A stretch of 64,000 nucleotides of DNA from NCBI GenBank assembly GCA_946550725.1, contig CAMNQX010000006.1:39588-103587 (forward strand). The letters are read 5' to 3'. This document shows, in pieces, positions 38,440 to 46,346 of the stretch (position 1 is the first letter of the stretch; the number at the start of each line of letters is the position of its first letter). The DNA comes from an uncultured Clostridia bacterium. GTDB lineage: Bacteria > Bacillota > Clostridia > Oscillospirales > Oscillospiraceae. Under the pieces are notes generated by a model that was not told the origin of the DNA, did no database searches, and saw only the letters and a list, made by a program, of their open reading frames with translations. A program made the translations under genes and the position numbers.

Positions 38440-39510
38440 ATGAAGGTGATCGTAGACGCCATGGGCGGCGACAATGCTCCTCAGAGCAACATCAAGGGCG
38501 CGCTGAACGCCATCCGGGAGTATGGGGTGGACGTGGCGCTGGTGGGCGACGGAAAGACCATTCTGGAGGGCCTGAAGAGCCTGGGAGAGGACACCCTCCC
38601 CAAGGGTCTTGAGGTCATCCACGCCAGCGAGGTCGTCACCATGGACGACGACCCGGCGACGGCCTTCCGCCGGAAAAAGGACTCCTCCCTGACTGTGGGC
38701 CTGACCCTGCTCAACGACGGTGGGGGAGACGCCTTCGTGTCCGCCGGATCCACCGGCGCGCTGCTGGCGGCGGCCACGCTGCTGACCAAGCGGGTGAAGG
38801 GCATCCGCCGGGCGGCGATGGCCCCCGTGGTGCCCACAGGGGGCGGCGGCGCGGTGCTCATCGACTGCGGCGCCAACGCGGAGTGTACGCCGGAATACCT
38901 GCTGCAGTTTGCCTATATGGGTAGCTTTTACGCCAAACGGGTGCTGGGCCGGGAGGCACCGAAGGTGGGGCTGCTGAACATCGGCGTGGAGCCGTCTAAG
39001 GGCACCAAGCTCCAAAAGGAGACCTACTTACTGCTGCAAGAGGCGGGGCAGAGCGGACGCATCAACTTCGTGGGGAACGTGGAGGCCCGGGAGGCGGTGG
39101 AAGGCGCGGTGGACGTCATCGTGGCCGACGGGTATTCCGGGAACATCTTCCTCAAGACCGTGGAAGGGGCCGGGCTGTTCCTGGGCCGCCAGATGAAGGG
39201 CATGTTCAAGAAGAATACCGTCACCAAGCTGGCTGCGCTGCTGGTGAAGGACGGCATCCGGGACTTCAAGGCCCTGCTGGACTCCGACCGGGTGGGCGGC
39301 ACGGCGCTGATCGGCATTTCCAAGCCGGTGATCAAGGCCCACGGCTCGTCCAACGCGGTGGCCATCCAGAACGCCATCCGCCAGGGCTTTACCCTGGCCC
39401 AGTCGGGTCTGATCGACGACATTACCGCAAACGTGGGATATATGTGCTTGGAGCGGGAAAAAATGTTGGACGAAGGGACGGAAAAATCTGCAAGAGCTAT
39501 TGACACATGA
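38440..39510 (+). CDS. plsX: Phosphate acyltransferase PlsX
   Basis: PlsX converts acyl-ACP into acyl phosphate for PlsY, the start of phospholipid synthesis. The 356-residue protein begins MKVIVDAMGGDNAPQSNIKGA and has SAGSTGALLAAATLL (about 101-115), LLNIGVEPSKGT (about 179-190) and VADGYSGNIFLKTVEG (about 228-243), all family blocks. Ribosome site: AAGGAGGG. It lies next to acpP and rnc, a very common order (plsX-acpP-rnc). A promoter-like sequence for acpP is placed across its last codons. Confidence 0.96.
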   Translation: MKVIVDAMGGDNAPQSNIKGALNAIREYGVDVALVGDGKTILEGLKSLGEDTLPKGLEVIHASEVVTMDDDPATAFRRKKDSSLTVGLTLLNDGGGDAFVSAGSTGALLAAATLLTKRVKGIRRAAMAPVVPTGGGGAVLIDCGANAECTPEYLLQFAYMGSFYAKRVLGREAPKVGLLNIGVEPSKGTKLQKETYLLLQEAGQSGRINFVGNVEAREAVEGAVDVIVADGYSGNIFLKTVEGAGLFLGRQMKGMFKKNTVTKLAALLVKDGIRDFKALLDSDRVGGTALIGISKPVIKAHGSSNAVAIQNAIRQGFTLAQSGLIDDITANVGYMCLEREKMLDEGTEKSARAIDT

Positions 39511-39528
39511 GGCAAAACTTTCTATTAT
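39500..39528 (+). promoter_or_regulatory. Promoter of acpP inside the plsX end
   Basis: TTGACA (39500-39505) and TATTAT (39523-39528), spacer 17. The -35 box lies within the last plsX codons. A small GGCGGC/GCCGCC hairpin (39545-39559) lies before the acpP ribosome site. Confidence 0.8.
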
Positions 39529-39577
39529 AACAGAGCGATATATGGCGGCTGTGTGCCGCCCAAAAGGAGCGAAGGAA

Positions 39578-39811
39578 ATGTTTGAAGAAATTGCGCAGAT
39601 CATCGCGGAGCAATTTGGCGTGGATGTGGACAGCATCACTCCCGACACCACCTTTGAGGAGGACCTGAGCGCGGACTCCATTGACATTGTGGAGCTGAGC
39701 ATGGCGCTGGAGGACGAATACGCCATCGGAGAGATGTCCGAGGACGCGCTGGCCGCCATTACCACCGTGGGCGACCTGGTGCAGTATATTCAGTCCCACA
39801 TCGAGGAGTAA
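39578..39811 (+). CDS. acpP: Acyl carrier protein
   Basis: Carrier of acyl chains in fatty-acid synthesis and donor for PlsX. The 77-residue acidic protein has the four-helix ACP pattern and the phosphopantetheine site at Ser34 in LSADSIDIVELSMALED; the motif reads DSI rather than the more usual DSL, a conservative change. Start: ATG 39578 after AAAGGAGCGAAGG; an in-frame ATG at 39500 would add 26 residues overlapping plsX and lacks support. It has its own promoter and is followed after seven bases by rnc. Confidence 0.95.
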   Translation: MFEEIAQIIAEQFGVDVDSITPDTTFEEDLSADSIDIVELSMALEDEYAIGEMSEDALAAITTVGDLVQYIQSHIEE

Positions 39812-39818
39812 GCGCGCG

Positions 39819-40490
39819 ATGCACCCGTTGGAGGACGTGCTGGAATACCACTTTGAAAAGCCGGAGCTTCTGGAGCAGGCGCTGACCCACAGCTCATACG
39901 CCAACGAACGTCTGGGCGGCGCGCTGGATTGCAACGAGCGCCTGGAATTTCTGGGGGACGCGGTGCTGGGCATGGTGGTGGGCGACCACCTCTACCGGGA
40001 GCACCACGACCTTCCAGAGGGCGACCTGACCCGCCTGCGGGCCTCTATGGTCTGCGAAGAGGCGCTGGCGGAGGTGGCGAAGGACTGGAGCCTGGGCGGC
40101 TATATCCGTCTGGGCCACGGCGAGGCTCTGAACGGCGGACAGGAGCGGGCGTCCATCCTGGCGGACGCGGTGGAAGCCGTGCTGGCCGCCATTTATCTGG
40201 ACGGCGGTATCGCCCAGGTACGCCGCACGATCCGCCGGTTCATCCTGAGCCACGAGGCGACCACAGGCCGGACCAGAGACCACAAAACGGCGCTGCAGGA
40301 GTTTATCCAGCAGGAGAGCGGCCATGTGCTGGCCTATGAACTGATGTCCGCCCAAGGCCCGGACCACCAAAAGACCTTCACCATGGCGGTGCTTTTGGAC
40401 GGGAAGCAGGTGGGCCAGGGCGACGGCCACAGCAAGAAGGAAGCGGAGCAGATGGCGGCCCAGGCAGCCCTGGAGCGGCTGCAAAGCTGA
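39819..40490 (+). CDS. rnc: Ribonuclease III
   Basis: RNase III cuts double-stranded RNA in rRNA precursors and mRNAs. The 223-residue protein has the catalytic domain with HSSYANER and the signature NERLEFLGDAVLGMVVGDHLY (about 40-60), a second acidic site DAVEAVLAAIYLDGG (about 114-128), and a C-terminal double-stranded RNA-binding domain (about 152-222) ending KKEAEQMAAQAALERL. The Glu and Asp metal ligands are present. The ATG follows acpP by seven bases without a clear ribosome site, so coupling to acpP translation is likely. Confidence 0.96.
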   Translation: MHPLEDVLEYHFEKPELLEQALTHSSYANERLGGALDCNERLEFLGDAVLGMVVGDHLYREHHDLPEGDLTRLRASMVCEEALAEVAKDWSLGGYIRLGHGEALNGGQERASILADAVEAVLAAIYLDGGIAQVRRTIRRFILSHEATTGRTRDHKTALQEFIQQESGHVLAYELMSAQGPDHQKTFTMAVLLDGKQVGQGDGHSKKEAEQMAAQAALERLQS

Positions 40491-40500
40491 TCACAGACAG

Positions 40501-40542
40501 AAAGATCCCGGCGGGTGACGGCACCCACTGGGATCTTTTTTG
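40501..40542. terminator. Terminator between rnc and spmB
   Basis: AAAGATCCC (40501-40509) pairs with GGGATCTTT (40530-40538), with an inner GGGTG/CACCC stem, then TTTT. It lies between two converging genes and may serve both, though the A run on the other side is shorter. Confidence 0.88.
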
Positions 40543-40547
40543 CCCGT

Positions 40548-41075
40548 TCAAAAGAAGATACGCACCGCCAGAGCGGCGGCGCAAAAGCCCACAAAATCGG
40601 CGCAGAGGGCGGCAGGAATGGCGTAGCGGGTCTTCTTGATCCCCGCCGCGCCGAAGTAGACCGCCACGGTGTAGAAGGTGGTCTCGGTGGAGCCGAGCAT
40701 CACCGCAGCTACCCGTCCCACCTGGGAGTTGGGACCATAGGTCTTGATGATGTCCGCCCCTACCCCCAGGGCGGCGGAGCCGCTGATGGGCCGAACCAGC
40801 AGCAGCCCCACCGTCTCGGCGGGGATGCCCAGAGCGGACAGCACCGGGGCCAGGGCTTGGGCGGCCAGCTCCAACGCGCCGGAGGCCCGGAGCATGGCGA
40901 TGGCGGTCATGAGGGCGATGAGAGGCGGGGCGATGCGGTAGATGACGCCAAGCCCCTCGGCGGCGCCGTGGATGATCCCGTCGTAAACGTCCACCCGTTT
41001 GCACATGGCGTAGAGGGAAATACCCGCCAGCATCACGGGCATGAGAAGATTCAGCGCGAGAGTCATGGGCGTCAC
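40548..41075 (-). CDS. spmB: Spore maturation protein B
   Basis: SpmB acts with SpmA in dehydrating the spore core in Bacillus and Clostridium. The 175-residue protein is almost wholly hydrophobic, with five or so helices and the nucleoside-transporter gate (Gate) pattern: RIAPPLIALMTAIAMLRASGAL, RPISGSAALGVGADIIKTYGPNS (about 95-117) and GSTETTFYTVAVYFGAAGIKKTRYA (about 127-151). Start: GTG at 41075, overlapping the spmA stop (GTGA), with GGAAAGG just upstream. An ATG three codons in is possible. It shows that the organism forms spores. Confidence 0.95.
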   Translation of the reverse strand: MTPMTLALNLLMPVMLAGISLYAMCKRVDVYDGIIHGAAEGLGVIYRIAPPLIALMTAIAMLRASGALELAAQALAPVLSALGIPAETVGLLLVRPISGSAALGVGADIIKTYGPNSQVGRVAAVMLGSTETTFYTVAVYFGAAGIKKTRYAIPAALCADFVGFCAAALAVRIFF

Positions 41076-41710
41076 CGGGCCTTTCCGACGGCGGGGGAGA
41101 GGAGACGCCGTCGTTCCTCAGACGGCGGCCAAAGGCGGGAGAACACCTTGACGGCGGTGACGCCGGTGAGGATGGACAGGGTGGAGGCCAGCCACACCGC
41201 GGGGAGGATATCGAAGGGCGTGGTGCATCCGGCGGCGGAGCGCAGCCCCGCCACAGTGGTGGGAATAAGCTGGATGGAGGCGGTGTTGCACACCACAAAC
41301 ATACAAAGACTGTCGGAGGCGACGCCGGGAGAACGGCGGGCCATGAGCCGGGAGGCCTCCAGCCCCAGTGGCGTGGCGGCGTTGCCCAGTCCCAAAAGGT
41401 TGGCGGAGATATTGGCGGACACGGCGTCCATGACCTCCTTGTCCCCGGCAACGCCGGGGAACAGCCGGTGTAAAAGAGGGCGCAGAAGGCGGGACAATTT
41501 GTCCGCCAGGCCGCAACGGCGCATGACCTCCATGACCCCGGTCCACAGGCAGAGAAGCCCCGCCATAGAGAGGCACAGCTCCACCCCCTGGGCCGCGCCG
41601 GAGACAGCCGCCGCGCCCACCGCCTCGCCGTTGCCGGTGAGCAGGCCGCATACCAGCGAGATCACGATCATCCCCACCCAAAGCGCTGACATTGCCAAGT
41701 TCGTCCACAT
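41072..41710 (-). CDS. spmA: Spore maturation protein A
   Basis: Partner of SpmB in spore-core dehydration, a membrane protein of the Gate family. It has ALWVGMIVISLVCGLLTG at the N-terminus, LCLWTGVMEVMRRCGLADKLSRLLRPLLHRLFP (about 55-87), SANISANLLGLGNAATPLGLEA (about 97-118) and FVVCNTASIQLIPTTVAGLR. The start is uncertain. The ATG at 41710 has GAAAGG directly against it; a TTG at 41698 has this site at better distance; an ATG at 41692 best matches the Bacillus N-terminus. The open frame reaches far upstream to 42169 but crosses the divergent abrB-type gene. The stop overlaps the spmB start. Confidence 0.92.
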   Translation of the reverse strand: MWTNLAMSALWVGMIVISLVCGLLTGNGEAVGAAAVSGAAQGVELCLSMAGLLCLWTGVMEVMRRCGLADKLSRLLRPLLHRLFPGVAGDKEVMDAVSANISANLLGLGNAATPLGLEASRLMARRSPGVASDSLCMFVVCNTASIQLIPTTVAGLRSAAGCTTPFDILPAVWLASTLSILTGVTAVKVFSRLWPPSEERRRLLSPAVGKAR

Positions 41711-41804
41711 CCTTTCGGGACATGAATATGAAAATGGGACGAAAACTATGACAAGTAACAAAAAACGACAGGGTATTTTGGTTAAAATCGTGGACGAATT
41801 AGAA

Positions 41805-41834
41805 TTGACAGTATTCGACAGAAAGGTATATAAT
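41805..41834 (+). promoter_or_regulatory. Promoter of the AbrB-type gene
   Basis: TTGACA (41805-41810) and TATAAT (41829-41834) with 18 bases between, followed by a GGAAGGAG ribosome site (about 41868). Confidence 0.88.
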
Positions 41835-41881
41835 GAAGCACCCTTTGACCGACGACGTCGCAGCAGGGAAGGAGAATTTAG

Positions 41882-42121
41882 ATGAAATCCACGGGCATTG
41901 TGCGAAAAGTAGATGAGCTGGGACGGATCGTCCTCCCCATCGAACTGCGGCGGACACTGGATATCGCGGAGAAGGACGCGCTGGAGATCTATGTGGACGG
42001 GAACAGCGTGATATTGAAGAAATATCAGCCTGCTTGTGTGTTCTGTGGGGAATCCAAGGACATCCGATCGTTCCGCGGGAAAAACATCTGCGCGAATTGC
42101 CAACGCGAACTGGCGCGTTGA
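41882..42121 (+). CDS. AbrB-family transition-state regulator with Cys4 motif
   Basis: A 79-residue DNA-binding protein. Residues 1-48 are an AbrB/SpoVT swapped-hairpin domain (STGIVRKVDELGRIVLPIELRRTLDI, then LEIYVDGNSVILKKY). A short C-terminal part has two Cys pairs, CVFC (about 52-55) and CANC (about 70-73), which probably bind zinc. AbrB proteins act as dimers or tetramers that repress stationary-phase and sporulation genes; the divergent spmAB pair next to it is a plausible local target, though that is inference. ATG after GGAAGGAG, own promoter, own terminator. Confidence 0.93.
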   Translation: MKSTGIVRKVDELGRIVLPIELRRTLDIAEKDALEIYVDGNSVILKKYQPACVFCGESKDIRSFRGKNICANCQRELAR

Positions 42122-42135
42122 ACAAAGAACAAGAT

Positions 42136-42182
42136 AAAAGTGGTGTTTGGCACTCTCCACGGAGGCCAAACACCGCTTTTTC
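42136..42182. terminator. Bidirectional terminator between abrB-type gene and rsmI
   Basis: A 16-bp stem (42136-42151 with 42165-42180, one T-G pair, 13-base loop) with an A run on one side and TTTTT on the other. Both converging genes end here. Confidence 0.92.
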
Positions 42183-42196
42183 GTTGGGGATGGCCC

Positions 42197-43036
42197 TCAG
42201 GCTTTCTCTGCCTCCAGCGCCATGGAGTAGAGTAGATTGCGCTTGAGGCCCAGAGCGTCCGCCACCTGGCGGGTGGCGTCCTTGAGGGACAGCCCCTCCT
42301 GGCGCAGGGCGCTGACTTGGGCCAGGGCGTCGCCGGGGTCGGGGGCGTTCTCGGCGACCGGCTGCGCCCCCTCCACCACCAGCACGAATTCCCCCTTCGG
42401 GGGCTGATCGCGATAACGCTCCACCGCTTGGGCCAGGGTGGTGCGGATGACCTCCTCGTGGAGCTTGGTCAGCTCCCGGCAGAGAGCCAGCCGGCGGTCC
42501 GGACCAAAGACGGCGGCCAGATCCTGAAGGGTGGTCAAAAGCTTGTGGGGGGCCTCATAAAAGATCATGGTGCGCGGCTCATGCTGCAGGGAGTTCAGAT
42601 GGTCCCGACGGTTTTTCTTGTTCATGGCCAAAAAACCCTCAAAGGTAAAGCGCCCGGTGGGCAGTCCGGAGACGGAGAGGGCGGTGGTGAGGGCGCAGGG
42701 ACCGGGGAGGGCGATCACGTCCACGCCGTGTTCCACACACAGCTTGACCAGCTCCTCCCCGGGGTCGCTGACGGCGGGGGTGCCCGCGTCGGACACCAGC
42801 GCGCAGGTCTCGCCGTCCAGGAGACGCTTTAAAATGGCCTGTCCGCCGGCTTCCGTGTTGTGGCGGTAGTAGGCCACCATGGACTTTTTGATGGAAAAAT
42901 GGTTGAGCAGCTTCAGGGTGACCCGGGTGTCCTCGGCGGCGATGAAGTCGGCCTGGGAGAGAGTCTCCACCGCGCGGGGAGACAGGTCGGAAAGATTGCC
43001 GATGGGGGTGGGGACCAGGTAAAGAGTGCCGGGCAT
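42197..43036 (-). CDS. rsmI: 16S rRNA (cytidine1402-2-prime-O)-methyltransferase
   Basis: RsmI methylates C1402 in the ribosomal decoding centre. The 279-residue protein shows the tetrapyrrole-methylase-like fold: TLYLVPTPIGNLSDLSPRAVETL (about 3-25), IAAEDTRVTLKLLNHF, VSDAGTPAVSDPG (about 79-91), PGPCALTTALSVSGLPTGRFTFEGFL (about 106-131) and FYEAPHKL. These are exact family blocks. Start: ATG at 43036 giving MPGTLYLVPTPIG; an upstream in-frame codon at 43099 lies in the promoter. The C-terminal 50 residues are helical, as usual. Confidence 0.96.
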   Translation of the reverse strand: MPGTLYLVPTPIGNLSDLSPRAVETLSQADFIAAEDTRVTLKLLNHFSIKKSMVAYYRHNTEAGGQAILKRLLDGETCALVSDAGTPAVSDPGEELVKLCVEHGVDVIALPGPCALTTALSVSGLPTGRFTFEGFLAMNKKNRRDHLNSLQHEPRTMIFYEAPHKLLTTLQDLAAVFGPDRRLALCRELTKLHEEVIRTTLAQAVERYRDQPPKGEFVLVVEGAQPVAENAPDPGDALAQVSALRQEGLSLKDATRQVADALGLKRNLLYSMALEAEKA

Positions 43037-43070
43037 AGCGCCGCCGCCTTTCTTTGGTGGATTCCTGATC

Positions 43071-43118
43071 AGTATATCATAGTTGCGGCTTGCAAGCAAC
43101 GCCTGAGCGTGGTATACT
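43071..43118. promoter_or_regulatory. Overlapping divergent promoters of rsmI and lrp-type gene
   Basis: Plus strand: TTGCAA (43090-43095) and TATACT (43113-43118), spacer 17. Minus strand: TTGCTT (43094-43099) and TATACT (43071-43076), spacer 17. The two -35 boxes share two bases, so polymerase can hardly occupy both promoters at once. Confidence 0.78.
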
Positions 43119-43160
43119 ATTCAACAACGCTTTGATTTTGTGGTGAAAGGACGGAGGAAT

Positions 43161-43640
43161 ATGCTGAAGCTCTTACAGCGGTTGGAGGAAGACTGCACCT
43201 TGACCAACGCCCAGCTGGCGGCGCTAGTGGGCTGCACAGAGGATGAGGTGATCAAGGCCCGCAAGGACCTGGAGGAGCAACGGGTGATCTTGGGCTATAA
43301 GGCCATCGTAGACTGGGACCGCACCCAGCGGGAGGCAGTGACCGCCCTCATTGAGGTGAAGGTCACCCCCCAGCGGGGAGAGGGCTTTGACCGCATCGCC
43401 CAGCGCATCTACCAGTATGACGAGGTGGAGAGCGTGTATCTCATGTCGGGGGCCTTTGACTTCACCGTCATCATCTCGGGACGGACGCTTCGGGAGGTGG
43501 CCCAGTTCGTGGGGGAAAAGCTGGCCCCCATTGAGGATGTGACAGGGACCGCCACCCACTTCATCCTGAAAAAGTACAAAGAAAAGCACTTGATCTTCCC
43601 CACCCAGGAGGTTCAAGAGGAAAGGTTTGTGTTTGAATGA
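43161..43640 (+). CDS. Lrp/AsnC-family transcriptional regulator
   Basis: A 159-residue feast/famine regulator. The N-terminal helix-turn-helix has LTNAQLAALVGCTEDEVIKARKDLEEQRVILGYKAIVDW (about 17-55). The C-terminal ligand-binding RAM domain (about 62-140) includes VEVKVTPQRGEGFDRIAQRI and YLMSGAFDFTVIISG. Lrp proteins respond to amino acids. Start: ATG 43161 after GGAGG; an in-frame GTG at 43140 is weaker. The stop overlaps the start of the aminotransferase gene (ATGA), so the two are coupled and the regulator likely senses a substrate or product of that enzyme. Confidence 0.94.
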   Translation: MLKLLQRLEEDCTLTNAQLAALVGCTEDEVIKARKDLEEQRVILGYKAIVDWDRTQREAVTALIEVKVTPQRGEGFDRIAQRIYQYDEVESVYLMSGAFDFTVIISGRTLREVAQFVGEKLAPIEDVTGTATHFILKKYKEKHLIFPTQEVQEERFVFE

Positions 43641-44809
43641 TGGATTACAGTAAGATCATGTGCCGCCGGGTGCAGGACATTCACCCCTCCGGCATCCGAA
43701 AATATTTTGATCTGCTCCAAGGAATGGAGGACGGCATCTCTCTGGGCATCGGCGAGCCGGACTTTCAAACCCCGTGGCACATTCGTGACGCGGGTATCTA
43801 CTCTCTGGAGCGGGGCTTTACGAAATACACCCCCAACGCGGGCCTGAGCGATCTGCGCGCCGCGATCTCCCGATACTTAAAGCGGCGGTTCGACCTGGAA
43901 TACGCGCCCACGGGAGAGATCCTGGTTACGGTGGGCGGCAGCGAGGCGTTGGACCTGGCGTTTCGCTGCCTCCTGGAGCCGGGGGACGAGGTCATCATTC
44001 CCGCGCCATCCTTTGTGTGCTACGGCCCGCTGGTGTCCATGATGCACGGCGTGCCTGTGATAGTGGAGACCAAGGCGGAGGACGAGTTCCGCCTCACGCC
44101 GCAGCAGCTCAAGGCCGCCATTACGCCCAAGACCAAGGCGGTGGTGCTGCCCTTCCCCAACAACCCTACCGGCGGCATTATGCGCCGGGAGGACCTGGAG
44201 GCGCTGGCCGACGTGCTCCGTGGTACGGACATCATGGTCGTCTCCGACGAGATCTACGCGGAGTTGACCTACGGCGGGCACCATGTGTCCATGGCGAACC
44301 TGCCCGACATGAAGGAACGCACCATTGTGATCAACGGCTTCTCCAAGGCCTACTCCATGACGGGCTGGCGGCTGGGCTATGTCTGCGGCCCCAAGCCCCT
44401 TGTGTCCGCCATGACCAAGCTCCACCAGTACGGCATTATGTCCGCCCCCACCACCAGCCAGTACGCCGCCATCGAGGCACTGAACGAGGGAGATAAGGAC
44501 ATCGAGGCCATGCGGGAGGAGTATGACGGCCGCCGCCGCTTCTTGGTGGACGGCTTCCGTAAGCTGGGGCTGGATTGCTTTGAGCCGCGCGGGGCGTTTT
44601 ACACCTTCCCCTGCATCAAGTCCACCGGATTGTCCAGCGAGGAATTCTGCGACCGCTTCCTGGCCGCCGAGCGGGTGGCGGTCATTCCCGGCTCCGCCTT
44701 CGGCCCGGGCGGCGAGGGGTATGTGCGGGCGTGCTACGCCGCGTCCATGCGGGATCTGGCCACCGCGCTGGAACGGCTGGAGCGGTTCCTGAATACACTG
44801 AAGCACTGA
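43637..44809 (+). CDS. Class I/II pyridoxal-phosphate aminotransferase
   Basis: A 390-residue fold-type I aminotransferase of the aspartate/aromatic aminotransferase group (PatA/AspC-like). It shows GIGEPDFQTPWHIRDAG (about 37-53), VTVGGSEALDLAFRCLLEPGDEVIIPAPSFVCY (about 96-128), PFPNNPTGGIM with the Asn that contacts the cofactor, and the Schiff-base Lys237 in NGFSKAYSMTGWRLGY. The amino donor and acceptor are unknown; the coupled Lrp regulator and the downstream phosphoserine-type phosphatase suggest amino-acid biosynthesis. Two adjacent ATG codons (43637 and 43640) can start it. Confidence 0.94.
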   Translation: MMDYSKIMCRRVQDIHPSGIRKYFDLLQGMEDGISLGIGEPDFQTPWHIRDAGIYSLERGFTKYTPNAGLSDLRAAISRYLKRRFDLEYAPTGEILVTVGGSEALDLAFRCLLEPGDEVIIPAPSFVCYGPLVSMMHGVPVIVETKAEDEFRLTPQQLKAAITPKTKAVVLPFPNNPTGGIMRREDLEALADVLRGTDIMVVSDEIYAELTYGGHHVSMANLPDMKERTIVINGFSKAYSMTGWRLGYVCGPKPLVSAMTKLHQYGIMSAPTTSQYAAIEALNEGDKDIEAMREEYDGRRRFLVDGFRKLGLDCFEPRGAFYTFPCIKSTGLSSEEFCDRFLAAERVAVIPGSAFGPGGEGYVRACYAASMRDLATALERLERFLNTLKH

Positions 44810-44825
44810 GAGAGGGGCGAGCGGG

Positions 44826-45425
44826 ATGAACATTGTCTGTCTGGACATGGAGGGCGTTTTGACGCCGGAGATCTGGGTGGAGTTCGCCCGGGAGAGCGGG
44901 ATCCCCGAGCTGACCCGCACCACCCGGGACGAGCCGGACTACGATAAGCTGATGGCGTGGCGGATCGGCGTTCTGAAGGAGCACGGCATGGGCATCAAGG
45001 AGATCCAGGCGGTGATCGCCCGGATCGATCCGCTGCCCGGGGCCAAGGCGTTTCTGGATACCCTGCGCCGGGAGACCCAGGTCATCATCGTCAGCGATAC
45101 CTTTGAAGAATTCGCTCAGCCCTTGATGGAAAAGCTGGGCTGGCCCTGTATTTTCTGCAACAATTTGATCATCAACGACCATGGGGAGATCACGGGCCAC
45201 AAAATGCGCTGCGCGGAGACCAAGCTGACTACGGTGCGCGCCCTTCAGTCCATGGGCTTCGACACCGTCGCTGCGGGAGACAGCTACAACGACCTGGGGA
45301 TGATCCAGGCCAGCAAGGCGGGCTTCCTGTTCCGCTCCACCGACGAGATCAAGGCGGCCCACCCGGACATTCCGGCGATGGAGGAATACGCGGAGCTGCT
45401 GCGGGCCATCAAAAACGTCCTGTGA
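44826..45425 (+). CDS. thrH: Phosphoserine phosphatase/homoserine phosphotransferase
   Basis: A HAD-superfamily phosphatase of the ThrH type, which hydrolyses phosphoserine and can move the phosphate to homoserine. The 199-residue protein begins MNIVCLDMEGVLTPEIWVEFARESGI with the aspartate nucleophile in LDMEG (ThrH-type variant of DxDG), has VSDTFEEFAQPLMEKLG (about 90-106), Lys in the middle, and AAGDSYNDLGMI (about 149-160) for magnesium. Length and blocks match ThrH closely and the classical SerB less well. It sits after an aminotransferase, and its TGA overlaps the ispE start. Confidence 0.92.
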   Translation: MNIVCLDMEGVLTPEIWVEFARESGIPELTRTTRDEPDYDKLMAWRIGVLKEHGMGIKEIQAVIARIDPLPGAKAFLDTLRRETQVIIVSDTFEEFAQPLMEKLGWPCIFCNNLIINDHGEITGHKMRCAETKLTTVRALQSMGFDTVAAGDSYNDLGMIQASKAGFLFRSTDEIKAAHPDIPAMEEYAELLRAIKNVL

Positions 45426-46285
45426 ACGCCATGCCGGGACAAGAGCTGGCCTACGCCAAGATCAACCTGTCGCTGGACGTGCTGGGCAAGCGGGAGGACG
45501 GCTACCACGAACTTGCTATGGTGATGGAGACAGTGGATCTGGCAGATACGCTGACCTTTCTCCGCGAAGGGGAGGGACTGCGGGTAGAGAGCCAGGTGAG
45601 CTTTCTCCCCACAGACCGCTCCAACCTTGCTGCGGCAGCAGCGCTGGCCTTTCAAAAGGCGACGGGGTGTAATGTGGAACCCCTTGTCATTCGGATGGAC
45701 AAGCGTATTCCGGTCTGCGCCGGGACGGCGGGGGGCAGCTCAGACGCGGCGGCGGTGCTTCGCTACCTGAACCGTGCTATGGAGACCCGTCTTTCCCTGG
45801 CGGAGCTGCAGACGATCGGCGAGACGGTTGGCTCGGACGTGCCCTACTGCGTCATGGGCGGCACGGCGCTGGCAGAGGGCAGGGGAGAACGGCTGACGGC
45901 TCTGCCGTCGCTGCCCAAGTGTGCGGTGGTGCTGTGCAAGCCCCACTTCTCCATTTCCACTGGGGCGTTGTTCAGCCAGATCGACCGCTGTAAGATCAAG
46001 CGCAGGCCGGACACCAGGGGAATTTTGGCGGCGCTGGAGGCCAACGACCTGCAAGGGGTGGCGCGGCGGCTCTACAATGTGTTTGAGGACGTTCTCCCGC
46101 CCCGGCAGAAGCGAACGGTGGAGAACATCAAAAACACGCTGGTGAATCAAGGCGCGTTGGGCGCGGCCATGACGGGAACGGGGCCGACCGTGTTTGGATT
46201 GTTTGACAGCGAAGCCGCCGCCCAAGCCGCTTGTGACGAACTACTGAAATACTTCCCCAGCACATTTTTGTGCCATACCGTATAA
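45422..46285 (+). CDS. ispE: 4-diphosphocytidyl-2-C-methyl-D-erythritol kinase
   Basis: IspE phosphorylates CDP-methylerythritol in the MEP route to isoprenoids. The 287-residue GHMP kinase has LAYAKINLSLDVLGKREDGYHELAMVME (about 9-36), the ATP loop RIPVCAGTAGGSSDAAAVLRYLN (about 94-116) and MTGTGPTVFGLF near the end. The catalytic Lys and Asp region is intact. It may start at GTG 45422, overlapping the thrH TGA, or at ATG 45431, which would remove three residues; no strong ribosome site decides this. Confidence 0.95.
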   Translation: MNAMPGQELAYAKINLSLDVLGKREDGYHELAMVMETVDLADTLTFLREGEGLRVESQVSFLPTDRSNLAAAAALAFQKATGCNVEPLVIRMDKRIPVCAGTAGGSSDAAAVLRYLNRAMETRLSLAELQTIGETVGSDVPYCVMGGTALAEGRGERLTALPSLPKCAVVLCKPHFSISTGALFSQIDRCKIKRRPDTRGILAALEANDLQGVARRLYNVFEDVLPPRQKRTVENIKNTLVNQGALGAAMTGTGPTVFGLFDSEAAAQAACDELLKYFPSTFLCHTV

Positions 46286-46346
46286 AAGAAACCATCTTCG
46301 GTTAGAATCCGAGCAAATCGGATGAAACGGAGATGGTTTCTTTGTG
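46286..46346 (+). promoter_or_regulatory. Hairpin overlapping the spoIIR start
   Basis: AAAGAAACCATCT (about 46287-46299) is complementary to AGATGGTTTCTTT (46331-46343), with an inner ATCCGA/TCGGAT stem (about 46306-46323). The descending arm contains the ATG at 46333 and the TTG at 46342, so the structure can hide the spoIIR start. It also resembles a terminator for ispE, though it lacks a clean T run (TTTGTG). Confidence 0.75.

Noticed and set aside
42136..43160. Direct and inverted repeats checked for CRISPR or phage attachment sites.
   Set aside because: All short repeats seen are terminator stems, promoter overlaps or coding repeats. There is no regularly spaced repeat-spacer pattern and no tRNA or integrase nearby.
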